NCBI GenBank assembly: GCA_965263065.1
Contig: CBDHGH010000003.1
Location: forward strand, 744,001 to 808,000
Direction of reading: 5' to 3'
Source: TK10-74A sp965263065
GTDB lineage: Bacteria; Chloroflexota; Dehalococcoidia; Bin125
Length of the DNA: 64,000 nt
Positions 18,970 to 27,219 of the stretch are shown here, in pieces. A model generated the notes under the pieces. That model was not told the origin of the DNA, did not search any database, and was given only the letters and a program-made list of their open reading frames with translations. Positions within the stretch are counted from its first letter, which is position 1; every line of letters begins with the position of its first letter. Position numbers and translations under genes: made by a program.

Positions 18970-20373
18970 TCAGCGGGCGGCGATGGCGGAGCGGATCTCC
19001 GTCAGGTCGCGGCGCACGTCGGCGTCCGTCTCGAGGAGCTTGTCGATGCGGCGGAAGCCGTGCAGGACCGTCGTGTGGTCGCGCCCGCCGAGGATGCGCC
19101 CGATCTGGGCGTAGGACTGCTGGGCGATGTCGCGCAGGAGGTACATGGCCAGGTGGCGCGCGTAGGCGACCTGCTTCTCGCGGCGCTTGCTGGTCAGCGC
19201 CTCGACGGGGATGTTCATGACCTGGGCCACGGCGTCGAGGATGACCGACGGCATGGGCACCGCGGTGCGCGGCGTGGTCGTGATGGCGTTGAGCGCCTCG
19301 GCGGCGAGCTCGCGCGTGATCGGCTGGCGCTGCAAGCGGGCGAGCGCCGCGATGCGATTCAGCGCCCCTTCGAGCTGGCGGATGTTGTCCTGCACGCGGT
19401 GGGCGATCAGCAGCAGCACCTCTTCCGGGGGCTGCAGCCCGTCGCGCGCCGCCTTGGAGCGCAGGATCGCGAGGCGCGTCTCGACGTCGGGTGGGGCGAT
19501 GTCGACGATCAGGCCCCACTCGAAGCGGGAGCGCAGGCGCTCCTCAAGCAGCGAGAGCAGCTTGGGCGAGACGTCGCTGTTGATCACGATCTGCTTGTTG
19601 CGGGTGTAGAGCGCGTCGAAGGTGTGGAAGAACTCCTCCTGCGTCTGCTCGCCGCGGCTGATGAACTGGATGTCGTCGATCAGGAGGATGTCGACGTTGC
19701 GGTACTTCTCGCGGAACTGCTCCATCGAGTGTTCCCGCAGGGCGGTGACGAATTCGTTGGTGTAGTTCTCGGCGCTGACGTAGATCGTGCGCAGCTTGGG
19801 CCCGGTGACGCGCGCGATGGCCTGCAGCAGATGGGTCTTGCCGAGGCCGACGCCGCCGTAGATGAACAGCGGGTTGTAGGTCTGGCTGGCCTGCTCGGCG
19901 ACGGCGACGGCGGCCGCATGCGCGAGCCGGTTGCTGCGCCCCACGACGAACGTGTCGAACGTGTAGTGCTTGGCCAGCACGGGGCGGGAGTGCGGGGTCG
20001 CGCTGCGCTGCCCGGGCGACATCGCCTCGGCGGGCATGTCCGACGCCGTCTGACGGTGCACGACCAACTCGAAGTCCAGGCGCCGCCCGACGACGCTGGT
20101 CAGCGCCTCCGAGATGGCCGGGTAGTACTGCGCCGTCAGGGCCTCGCGGGCGAAGTCCGAGGAGACGCCGATGCGCAGCACGCCGCCCTGCATGCCGATG
20201 GCGTGGGTGGGGGCGAACCAGGTGTCGAAGGAGGGGCCGGGGACGACGCGGTGCATCCGGTCGAGGACGCGCCGCCAGATCTCGCTGGGCGCGGGTGCAG
20301 GGCTTGGGCGTTGCGCAGCGCGGTCAGACGCGTCGCCGGGGGCAGCCACCATGTCGGCGCGCAATCCTGTCAT
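18970..20373 (-). CDS. dnaA: Chromosomal replication initiator DnaA
   Basis: AAA+ ATPase that opens the origin, 467 residues from the ATG at 20373 (a second ATG at 20352 is possible). Domain I starts at IWRRVLDRMHRVV. Domain III has Walker A GGVGLGKTHLLQ and Walker B ILLIDDIQF and the sensor region LRSRFEWGLIVDI. Domain IV carries QVAYARHLAMYLLRD and the DnaA-box-binding GGRDHTTVLHG. Unusually it is flanked by obgE and coaX rather than dnaN. Confidence 0.95.
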   Translation of the reverse strand: MTGLRADMVAAPGDASDRAAQRPSPAPAPSEIWRRVLDRMHRVVPGPSFDTWFAPTHAIGMQGGVLRIGVSSDFAREALTAQYYPAISEALTSVVGRRLDFELVVHRQTASDMPAEAMSPGQRSATPHSRPVLAKHYTFDTFVVGRSNRLAHAAAVAVAEQASQTYNPLFIYGGVGLGKTHLLQAIARVTGPKLRTIYVSAENYTNEFVTALREHSMEQFREKYRNVDILLIDDIQFISRGEQTQEEFFHTFDALYTRNKQIVINSDVSPKLLSLLEERLRSRFEWGLIVDIAPPDVETRLAILRSKAARDGLQPPEEVLLLIAHRVQDNIRQLEGALNRIAALARLQRQPITRELAAEALNAITTTPRTAVPMPSVILDAVAQVMNIPVEALTSKRREKQVAYARHLAMYLLRDIAQQSYAQIGRILGGRDHTTVLHGFRRIDKLLETDADVRRDLTEIRSAIAAR

Positions 20374-20692
20374 CGCTGCCCCGGGACATCTCGACGCCTG
20401 TGCGCCCGCCCGCCGGAGCGGGTGAGTGGGGGCGCGCGAGCTGTTCGGGGGTCCGTTTCTATCTGGACCGAGGGGGTCCGCCCGGAGTCTACGTCCGGGC
20501 TCGCGCGGGTGACAACCCGTCCCCGATTCAGGCCGCGATGACGGGGGTTTTGTGTGGACGGCGATCGCGCGCGGACGCACGGATCGTCCTACATGCCCCG
20601 CCCGGCGGTGTGCACACGCCGCGCGGCCCGCGTTGTAGCCTGCGTGCTGCACGCCGTGGGGCCGCCCGCGGCGCGCTGGAGGGGGCGCCATC
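20374..20692. other. Divergent dnaA-coaX intergenic region
   Basis: 319 bases with no convincing gene. It must hold the dnaA and coaX promoters. TGTGGACGG at 20553-20561 is 7 of 9 to a DnaA box, which could serve dnaA autoregulation. Nothing else was identified; reading frames through it look like shadows. Confidence 0.35.
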
Positions 20693-21472
20693 GTGACGCT
20701 GCTGGCCGTCGATGTCGGCAATACGACGATCCAGGCGGGGATCTTCGACGACGGTGCGCTGGGACCCTCCTGGCGCCTGGCGACGGACCACGACCGGCTG
20801 TCGGACGAGTACGGCATCCTGCTGTCCTCGCTGCTGCGATCGATGGATGTCGACCCGGAGAAGGTGGACGGGGCCGTGATCTCCTGCGTCGTGCCCATCC
20901 TGCTGCCGGTCTTCCAGGCGGTCTGCCGCCGCTTCTTCGACGTCGAGCCGGTCGTCGTGGGGAGCACGATCCGCACCGGTATGCGCATCCGCTACGAGCA
21001 TCCGAACGAGGTCGGCGCGGACCGCATCGTGGACGCGATCGCGGCCCGCGACCGGCACGGGCCGCCCCCGCTGATCATCGTCGATTTCGGCACCGCCACC
21101 GTGTTCGACGCGATCGACGCCAACGGCGACTACCTGGGCGGCGCGATCGCGCCGGGCGTGGGCATCGCCGCGGAGGCGCTGTTCTCCCGCGCCTCGCGGC
21201 TGGCGCGCGTGGAGTTGGAACGCCCCGCCCAGGCCATCGGCCGCACGACCACGGAGTCGATTCAGTCGGGCATCCTGTTCGGCTACGTGGGGTTGGTCGA
21301 GGGCATCATCGCGCGGTTCAAGGCCGAGCTGGGGGGCGGGCGGGTGGTCGGGACGGGCGGCTGGGCGGACCGCATCGCGCGGGAGACGCGCGCCGTCGAC
21401 GTGGTCGACCAGGATCTGAGCCTGTGGGGGCTGCTGCGCGTCTATCAGCTGAACGCCGAGGGGACGCCGTGA
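20693..21472 (+). CDS. coaX: Type III pantothenate kinase
   Basis: First step of coenzyme A synthesis, phosphorylation of pantothenate, by the ASKHA-fold enzyme that resists feedback. It is 259 residues. Motifs are the N-terminal DVGNTTIQAG phosphate loop, HPNEVGADRIVDAIAA, VDFGTATVFDAID and GGAIAPGVGIAAEALF. The GTG start is at 20693; its stop overlaps the coaBC GTG (GTGA), linking the two CoA genes. Confidence 0.94.
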   Translation: MTLLAVDVGNTTIQAGIFDDGALGPSWRLATDHDRLSDEYGILLSSLLRSMDVDPEKVDGAVISCVVPILLPVFQAVCRRFFDVEPVVVGSTIRTGMRIRYEHPNEVGADRIVDAIAARDRHGPPPLIIVDFGTATVFDAIDANGDYLGGAIAPGVGIAAEALFSRASRLARVELERPAQAIGRTTTESIQSGILFGYVGLVEGIIARFKAELGGGRVVGTGGWADRIARETRAVDVVDQDLSLWGLLRVYQLNAEGTP

Positions 21473-22713
21473 GCGGCGCGCACGAGGGCGACGCGGTTGC
21501 GCCGCCCCGGCCGCTGGCCGGCCGCCGCATCGTGCTGGGGGTGACGGGGTCGATCGCGGCCTACCGGGCGTTCGAGATCGCGCGGCGGTTGCAGGAGGCG
21601 GGCGCGACGGTGGACGTCGCGCTGACGCCCAACGCGAGCCGCTTCGCGCCGGGCTTCACGTTCCGCAACCTGGTGGGCGGCGTCGTCAGCGACGACCTCT
21701 GGACGACCGCCGAGGAGCCGGAGCTGCACGTGGCGCTGGGCCGCCGGGCGGACGCGCTGGTCATCGCGCCGGCGAGCGCCACGACGATCGCCAAGCTCGC
21801 GCAGGGCATCGGCGACAACCTGCCGACGCTGACCGCCCTCGCGACGACGGCCCCGGTCGCGGTCGCGCCGGCGATGGACAGCGCCATGTTCGCCCACCCG
21901 GCCGTGCAGGCGAACCTGGAGACGCTGAAGGCGCGCGCGGTGATGATCGTGGGGCCCGAGCGCGGGCGGCTGGCCAGCGGGCACGTGGGCCTGGGGCGGT
22001 TGTCGGAGCCGGCCGACGTGGTGGGCGCGACGCGGGCCCTGCTGGGTCGGCACGACGGCGCCCTGCGGGGCCGTCACGTGCTGGTCACGGCGGGCGGCAC
22101 GCGCGAGGCGATCGATCCCGTGCGCTACGTGGGCAATCGATCGAGCGGGCGCATGGGCTTCGCGCTGGCCGAGGCGGCGCGCGATCGCGGCGCGGCGGTG
22201 ACGCTGGTCAGCACGCAGGCGCCCCCGCCGGGGCTGTACGGCGTGATGCTGGAGCGCGTCGAGAGCGCCGAGGAGATGCGCGCGGCCGTCGCGCGGCGGC
22301 GCGAGGGGATCGACGCCCTGATCATGGCCGCCGCCGTCGCGGACTACCGGCCGGCCAGCGTGGCGGCGGAGAAGATCAAGAAGGCGGGGGGCGGCGCGCC
22401 GACGCTGGAACTGGAGCAGACGACGGACATCGTGGCCGAGGCGTCGGGGCGGTTCGTCAAGGTGGGCTTCGCGGCGGAGACCGAGGACCTGCTGGCCAAC
22501 GCCGCGGGCAAGCTGGTCGCCAAGGGCCTGGACCTGATCGTCGCCAACGACGTGGGGGCGGACGGATCCGGCTTCGGCAGCGCGACAAACCAGGTCACGC
22601 TGCTCGCGCCCGGCGCCGAGCCGCTGGCGCTGCCGTTGCTGCACAAGTACGACGTCGCCTGCGCGGTCCTCGACCGCGTCGCCGCCTGCATCGAGGCGCG
22701 CGAGCCCCAGTGA
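21469..22713 (+). CDS. coaBC: Bifunctional phosphopantothenoylcysteine decarboxylase / ligase
   Basis: Catalyses two consecutive steps of CoA synthesis. It is 414 residues. The CoaC flavoprotein half (about 15-200) has GVTGSIAAYRA, the active His in ELHVALGRRADALVIAPASA and the PAMDSAM motif; the CoaB half (about 205-414) has TAGGTREAIDPVRYVGNRSSGRMG and AAAVADYRP with the EKIKK lysine. The mobile-lid motif is LASG where the E. coli enzyme has LACG. Overlap with coaX (GTGA) shows translational coupling. Confidence 0.93.
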   Translation: MSGAHEGDAVAPPRPLAGRRIVLGVTGSIAAYRAFEIARRLQEAGATVDVALTPNASRFAPGFTFRNLVGGVVSDDLWTTAEEPELHVALGRRADALVIAPASATTIAKLAQGIGDNLPTLTALATTAPVAVAPAMDSAMFAHPAVQANLETLKARAVMIVGPERGRLASGHVGLGRLSEPADVVGATRALLGRHDGALRGRHVLVTAGGTREAIDPVRYVGNRSSGRMGFALAEAARDRGAAVTLVSTQAPPPGLYGVMLERVESAEEMRAAVARRREGIDALIMAAAVADYRPASVAAEKIKKAGGGAPTLELEQTTDIVAEASGRFVKVGFAAETEDLLANAAGKLVAKGLDLIVANDVGADGSGFGSATNQVTLLAPGAEPLALPLLHKYDVACAVLDRVAACIEAREPQ

Positions 22714-22720
22714 GCAGGCT

Positions 22721-23062
22721 CTAGTCAAGCCCCTCGGCGAGGGTCTCCTTGAGCGGCCGCGTGCCCTCGGGCAGCGAGAAGAAGTTGCAGAAGCAGGTGC
22801 CCTCGAAGTCGACGAGGCCGTTCAGCACGGGCGGGCAGACGCAGATCGTGTCGTCGTCGTTGGCGGGCTGGCAGGGGCAGTAGAACTTGCCGAACCGCAG
22901 CCGCATGTTGACGAAGTCCTCGATGGTCATCTCGGCGTTGGTGAGGACGTAGCCGCGCTCCTCGCAGAAGCGATCGGCCAGCTCGACCATCTCCTGGCGG
23001 TACTGGTCGCGCAGGCGCGCCTCTTCCTCGGGCGGCAGGTCGGTGATCTGCTCGGGGGTCAT
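22721..23062 (-). CDS. Ferredoxin-thioredoxin reductase catalytic chain-like Fe-S protein
   Basis: Protein of 113 residues related to the FTR beta chain, which uses a 4Fe-4S cluster and a disulfide to pass electrons from ferredoxin to thioredoxin. Three Cys pairs are visible: CPC at 62-64, CVC at 74-76 and CFC at 90-92, plus Cys33. The canonical CHC motif is CFC, and the first spacing is shorter than in plant FTR. Its ATG overlaps the pepA stop (ATGA). No FTR alpha chain or thioredoxin gene is adjacent, so the partner is unknown. Confidence 0.82.
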   Translation of the reverse strand: MTPEQITDLPPEEEARLRDQYRQEMVELADRFCEERGYVLTNAEMTIEDFVNMRLRFGKFYCPCQPANDDDTICVCPPVLNGLVDFEGTCFCNFFSLPEGTRPLKETLAEGLD

Positions 23063-24588
23063 GGCTGCGCGGCCTCCTCACTCTGATCCTCGCTGGGACG
23101 CTGGGCGCGGTTGAGCACCCAGCGCACAAGCGTACGCACGGGCACGCCGGTGGCGCCCTTGACGGTCGTGCCGTGGTCCTTGTCGGCGTCGTCGGTGCCG
23201 GCCATGTCCAGGTGCACCCACGGCGTGTCGCCGGCGAACACCTGCAGGAACTTGGCCGCGGTGATCGCGCCGGCGTAGCGACCGCCGACGTTCTTCACGT
23301 CGGCGATGGGGCTCTTAATCAGTTCGCCGTACTCCTCGAACATCGGCAGCGCCCAGAGCTTCTCTCCCGCAGCCGCGCCGGCGGCGATGACCTCCGCGCC
23401 GAGCGCGTCGTCGTTGGTCATCAGGCCGGTGGTTGTCGTGCCCAGGGCGACGGCGCAGGCCCCGGTCAGCGTCGCGACGTCGATCAGCGGCGCGAGGCCC
23501 AGGTGGTTCGCGTAGCAGAGCGCGTCGGCGAGCACGAGGCGGCCCTCGGCGTCGGTGTTGAGCACCTCGATGGTCTTGCCGTTCATCGCGGTGAGCACGT
23601 CGCTGGGCTTGATGGCGCTGCCGCCGGGCATGTTCTCGGTCGCGGGGACGATGGCGGTGATGTTGATCGGGGCGCCCAAGCGGGCCAGGGCGCCGATCGC
23701 CGCGATGACGGCCGCGCCGCCGCTCATGTCCTGCTTCATGGTGACCATGCTGGCCGACGGTTTGAGCGAGATGCCGCCGGTGTCGAAGGTGATGCCCTTG
23801 CCGATCAGGCCCAGGCCGGGCTCATCGCCGCCGCCGCGGTGGCGCAGCACGATCAGCTTGGCCGGCTGATGGGAGCCCTTGGCGACGCCCAGGAACGAGC
23901 CCATGCCGAGCGCGGCGGCGTCGCTCTCCTCCAGCACCTGGAACTCCAGGCCGGTGTCGCGGGCCAGCGTCTGGGCGCGGGCGGCCATCTCGGTGGGGGT
24001 GAGCAGGTTGCTGGGCTCGTTCGCGAGGTCGCGCGCGAGGTTGGTCGCCTCGCCCAGGATGACGCCGCGGCGCACGCCCTCGGCGATCGCCGCCACGTCC
24101 GTGCCGAGCACGCGCGCCCCGCTGATCGACTTGGGCGCCTCCGCGGGATGCAGGTGGCGGTCGAAGCGGTAGAGGCCCAGCGTCAGCCCCTCGGCGACGG
24201 CCTGCGCGACATCCGTCTCGTCCAGCGCGTCCAGGGGGGCGCCCGCGATGGCGACATCGATCGCGCCGTCGGCGAGCGCGCGAGCGCGGCGGGCGGCGGT
24301 CGCGGTGGCGTGGCGCACCCGGTCGAGGTCGATGCCGGCGGCGTCGCCCAGCCCGGTGATCAGGACGCGCGTCATGGGCGCGCGCCCCAGCGTGTGCACG
24401 ACGCCGACCTGGCCGCGCTTGCCGGTCAGCTCGCCCTCCGCGACGAGCGCGGCCAGGCCGCCGTCGAGCAGGGCGTCGATCGCGCGGGCCGGGCCGCCGG
24501 CCAGCAGGTCGTCCCCGCGCGGGACGAAGACCAGGAGGTGCGCGGCGCGGCTCTGCGTGGCCGCGGTCGTGGCGGAACCGATCTCCAT
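23059..24588 (-). CDS. pepA: Leucyl aminopeptidase PepA (M17)
   Basis: Cytosolic two-zinc/manganese aminopeptidase, 509 residues. The catalytic C-terminal domain has GKGITFDTGGISLKP, MKQDMSGGA and the signature NTDAEGRLVLADAL, all metal and bicarbonate ligands. The start ATG at 24588 has GGGGAGAG upstream; a longer frame to 24672 is less likely. Divergent from the PAP2 gene. The stop overlaps the FTR-like gene, so the two are one transcript. Confidence 0.93.
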   Translation of the reverse strand: MEIGSATTAATQSRAAHLLVFVPRGDDLLAGGPARAIDALLDGGLAALVAEGELTGKRGQVGVVHTLGRAPMTRVLITGLGDAAGIDLDRVRHATATAARRARALADGAIDVAIAGAPLDALDETDVAQAVAEGLTLGLYRFDRHLHPAEAPKSISGARVLGTDVAAIAEGVRRGVILGEATNLARDLANEPSNLLTPTEMAARAQTLARDTGLEFQVLEESDAAALGMGSFLGVAKGSHQPAKLIVLRHRGGGDEPGLGLIGKGITFDTGGISLKPSASMVTMKQDMSGGAAVIAAIGALARLGAPINITAIVPATENMPGGSAIKPSDVLTAMNGKTIEVLNTDAEGRLVLADALCYANHLGLAPLIDVATLTGACAVALGTTTTGLMTNDDALGAEVIAAGAAAGEKLWALPMFEEYGELIKSPIADVKNVGGRYAGAITAAKFLQVFAGDTPWVHLDMAGTDDADKDHGTTVKGATGVPVRTLVRWVLNRAQRPSEDQSEEAAQP

Positions 24589-24689
24589 GAACTCTCCCCT
24601 GTCGCGCTCGTTCCGAGCGGTGGGCGGCGCGATCCTAGCATCGCCCGGGCGTGGCGGCGCGGTCGCTACCACGGCGTGTGTGGCCTGGC

Positions 24690-24695
24690 TACCGT
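24690..24695 (+). promoter_or_regulatory. Putative -10 element of a leaderless promoter
   Basis: TACCGT preceded by CTGGC, with 7 bases to the ATG at 24703. The surroundings lack a ribosome site. It shares the CTGGCTA heptamer with two other starts in this window. Confidence 0.4.
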
Positions 24696-24702
24696 GGGCC
24701 GC

Positions 24703-25530
24703 ATGACGATCCTGGCACGCCCCCGGCAGGGACCGTCCCGCCTGGGCTCGCGGCGGCGCGCCGCCGCGATGCGCGCCGACCTCCGTGCCGGTCTACAGGC
24801 CGGTCTACGGGGCTGTGGCCGCGAGCTGGCGCTGGTCGTCGTGGGGGGGCTCGTCTACTACCTGATCCGGGGGGCCGTGATCGATCGGGCGGCGGAGGCG
24901 TCCGCCCGGGCCGGCGACCTGATCGACCTGGAACGCCGCCTGGGCATCTTCTGGGAGCCGGCGATGCAGGACTGGATCCTGGGCTCGCGGGCGCTGATCG
25001 ATCTGTCCAACGCGGTCTACTTCTGGCTGCACATGCCGCCCATCGTCGTGCTGGCCCTGTGGCTGTTCTGGCGCAAGCGCGAAATCTACCGGCTGACTCG
25101 CAACGCCTTCCTGGGCTCGGCCGTCGTGGCGCTGGTGTGCTACGCGATGCTGCCCGTCTCGCCGCCGCGCTTCTTCCCGGAGCTGGGCTTCGTCGACACG
25201 ATGGCGCTCTACAGCGAGGCCAGCTACCAGGCCCAGGAGGTGGGCCTGTTCGTGAACCCGTACGCGGCGCTGCCCAGCCTGCACTTCGGCTGGGCGCTGC
25301 TGCTGGGCCTGGCGATGTGGCTGGCGCGGCCCCCGGGTCGCTGGGCCTGGGCGTTCGCCGCGGGGGCGGTGCTGATCGTGGGGGGGCAGGGCGTCGCGAT
25401 CGTGCTGACGGGCAACCACTTCATCCTCGACGCCGTGGCGGGGGCTGGGGCGGCGGCGCTGGGTCTGGCGGCGGCGCTCGTCTGGCGACGGCGCTCGTCT
25501 GGCGGCGCTGGGGCGGGTCTGGCAGAGTGA
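24703..25530 (+). CDS. PAP2 superfamily phosphatase-like membrane protein
   Basis: Integral membrane protein of 275 residues with about six helices. The PAP2_3/inositolphosphotransferase pattern is seen as PVSPPRFFPE (about 150), then PYAALPSLHFGWAL, and TGNHFILDAVAG near residue 245, giving the two catalytic His and an Asp. It may transfer or hydrolyse lipid phosphates on the outer face. Substrate unknown. The start has no ribosome site and looks leaderless. Confidence 0.82.
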   Translation: MTILARPRQGPSRLGSRRRAAAMRADLRAGLQAGLRGCGRELALVVVGGLVYYLIRGAVIDRAAEASARAGDLIDLERRLGIFWEPAMQDWILGSRALIDLSNAVYFWLHMPPIVVLALWLFWRKREIYRLTRNAFLGSAVVALVCYAMLPVSPPRFFPELGFVDTMALYSEASYQAQEVGLFVNPYAALPSLHFGWALLLGLAMWLARPPGRWAWAFAAGAVLIVGGQGVAIVLTGNHFILDAVAGAGAAALGLAAALVWRRRSSGGAGAGLAE

Positions 25531-25567
25531 CGGGGACCGAATAGGCGCCGAAAGGCAAAGGAGCTGC

Positions 25568-25885
25568 ATGATGCTGATAACGACGTCGGACGACGTCCCG
25601 GGCCGTGAGATCGTGGAAACGCTGGGACTGGTGACCGCCAACACCGTGCGCGCCCGTCACCTGGGCCGGGACATCCTGGCGAGCCTGAAGGCCATCGTGG
25701 GGGGCGAGATCGGCGCCTACCGGCAACTGCTCAGGGAGGCGCGGGCGCAGGCGCTGGCGGAACTGGAGGCCAAGGCGGAAGCCGAGGGCGCGGACGCGAT
25801 CGTCGCCCTGCGCATGACGACCTCGTCCGTGCTGCAGGGGGCGTCGGAGATCATGGTCTACGGCACGGCCGTCAAACTGCGCTAG
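25568..25885 (+). CDS. YbjQ family (UPF0145) heavy-metal-binding-like protein
   Basis: Protein of 105 residues matching YbjQ: TTSDDVPGREIVETLGLVTANTVRARH at the start, then the helix RQLLREARAQALAELEAKAEAEGADAIV and a C-terminal strand ending VYGTAVKL. The fold forms pentamers; its function is unknown. An AAAGGAG ribosome site lies just upstream of the ATG. Confidence 0.88.
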   Translation: MMLITTSDDVPGREIVETLGLVTANTVRARHLGRDILASLKAIVGGEIGAYRQLLREARAQALAELEAKAEAEGADAIVALRMTTSSVLQGASEIMVYGTAVKLR

Positions 25886-25895
25886 CCGAGGCACG

Positions 25896-26243
25896 CTAGT
25901 TGCGGTAGTGATACGCGTCGATGGGGCCCAGCGGGGTGTAGATCTCGGCGCTGAGTTCCTGCAGCTGGGCGCGCCAGTGATCCCAATCGCGGCGGGCGAG
26001 TTGCGCCTCGGTCGAGGCGAGGGCGGGCTGGACGGCGGCGTTGTCGGCGAACTCGAACATCATCAGGTGCGTGCCCGCCGGGTCGTGGGCCCCGCGGACG
26101 CGCTGCGCCCGCACGATGCCGGGGATGCCGAGCACGTGCGGCAGGTGGGTCTCGCGGTACCAGGCCTCGAACTCCGGCATCGCGTCGGGCGCGACCCGGG
26201 CCCGGACCCAGAGGCTGGGATGGTGATTGAGTTCGCTCGTCAC
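25896..26243 (-). CDS. EthD/ABM-like ferredoxin-fold protein
   Basis: Protein of 115 residues resembling dimeric alpha-beta barrel proteins: RARVAPDAMPEFEAWYRETHLPHVLGIPGI followed by a strand with THLMMFEFADN. Such proteins include monooxygenase-like and EthD-like members with unclear roles. Convergent with ybjQ, 10 bases apart. The exact subfamily cannot be fixed. Confidence 0.65.
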   Translation of the reverse strand: MTSELNHHPSLWVRARVAPDAMPEFEAWYRETHLPHVLGIPGIVRAQRVRGAHDPAGTHLMMFEFADNAAVQPALASTEAQLARRDWDHWRAQLQELSAEIYTPLGPIDAYHYRN

Positions 26244-26633
26244 ATCAGCGCCCGTCTTGCGCCCGCGGCCGGCATGGGCGCGGGGGTCATGCGTACGATT
26301 CTCCCAGGCCCGGTGTCAGGGGTCTATGCACATGATCCTTCTGTCAACGCCGGGTCAGCGCCTCCCGCCATCGACGCGGGCGGCCGGGCCGTTGCGGGGC
26401 CGACATTCGCAGTCGGGCCGGCGCCGGGGCGCGTGTTGCCCGCGCGCGGGGCTGTGGTAGGATTCCGTCGAGACGAAGCCCGTGCGCATCGCGGATGCCA
26501 CGGATGGCGAGCGCGGCCCCGGCCCCGGACACGTGGGGCGGCAGGTCAGGCGGACCACAGCCGACGCTCGCAGTCTACCGTCCTTTGGACTAGCCGCGTT
26601 TCGGGCCGTGTTTAGGGCCATGTCTAGGGAAAC
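26244..26633 (+). other. rpsO upstream region
   Basis: 390 bases with no credible gene, upstream of rpsO. They hold a plausible sigma-70 promoter (26436-26463) and therefore a leader of about 160 bases, which could form the S15-binding autoregulatory structure known for rpsO in other bacteria. I could not assign a specific pseudoknot. Confidence 0.4.
26436..26463 (+). promoter_or_regulatory. Putative sigma-70 promoter of rpsO
   Basis: TTGCCC, 16-base spacer, TAGGAT. Both hexamers are close to consensus, and the element lies upstream of a translation-machinery gene. Confidence 0.45.
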
Positions 26634-26900
26634 ATGCTGACGCAGAACCAGAAGACCGTGATCACGCGTGAGCACCGGGTCCACGACAAGGACACCGGGT
26701 CGCCCGAGGTCCAAGTGGCCATGCTGACCAGCCGAATCAGCGGTCTGACCGACCACCTGCGGGCCAACAAGCACGACTACAGCTCGCGGCGCTCGCTGAT
26801 GAAGTTGGTCGGCCGTCGCCGCCGCCTCCTGGCGTACCTGAACAAGACGGACGTCGGGCGGTACCGCCAGTTGATCGGCAGTCTGGGGCTGCGTCGATAG
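26634..26900 (+). CDS. rpsO: 30S ribosomal protein S15
   Basis: Ribosomal protein of 88 residues, exactly the family length. It shows HDKDTGSPEVQVAMLTSRI, LTDHLRANKHDYSSRRSLMKLVGRRRRLL and the end RYRQLIGSLGLRR. It sits directly upstream of pnp, the classic rpsO-pnp pairing. A GTCTAGGGAA sequence precedes the ATG as a modest ribosome site. Confidence 0.97.
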   Translation: MLTQNQKTVITREHRVHDKDTGSPEVQVAMLTSRISGLTDHLRANKHDYSSRRSLMKLVGRRRRLLAYLNKTDVGRYRQLIGSLGLRR

Positions 26901-27219
26901 GCGCGCCCCAGTCGCGACCGCCCCAGCCGCGATCACACGGGTCGCGAGCAGCGGGACCGCGACCGGGAGGACCCCGGCGGCGCGGGCAGAGGAGAGGGGC
27001 GGCCCCGCAGGGACGCGCAACCGCGCGACTCGGGACGGCCGCAACGCCGCGAACGCGGCATGAGGATTGGTACACGCGCCCGAGAACGACGGCGCACCAC
27101 ACGCGCGGGAACGAAGGAAACGTTACCCCCGCACCCACGGGCCTCCGGTGCAGGACATCGGCGCCCCCCATATGCCCCGACGTATCGCTCCGGGCACAGA
27201 AAGAGGAACACGGAAACGC
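26901..27219 (+). other. rpsO-pnp intergenic leader
   Basis: 319 bases without a supported gene. GGTCGCG at 26940-26946 and CGCGACC at 26958-26964 form a 7-bp stem with an 11-base loop just after rpsO. In other bacteria this interval carries an RNase III-processed hairpin used for PNPase autoregulation; that role here is inference. A purine-rich AAAGAGGAAC segment lies 14-23 bases before the pnp ATG. Confidence 0.4.
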
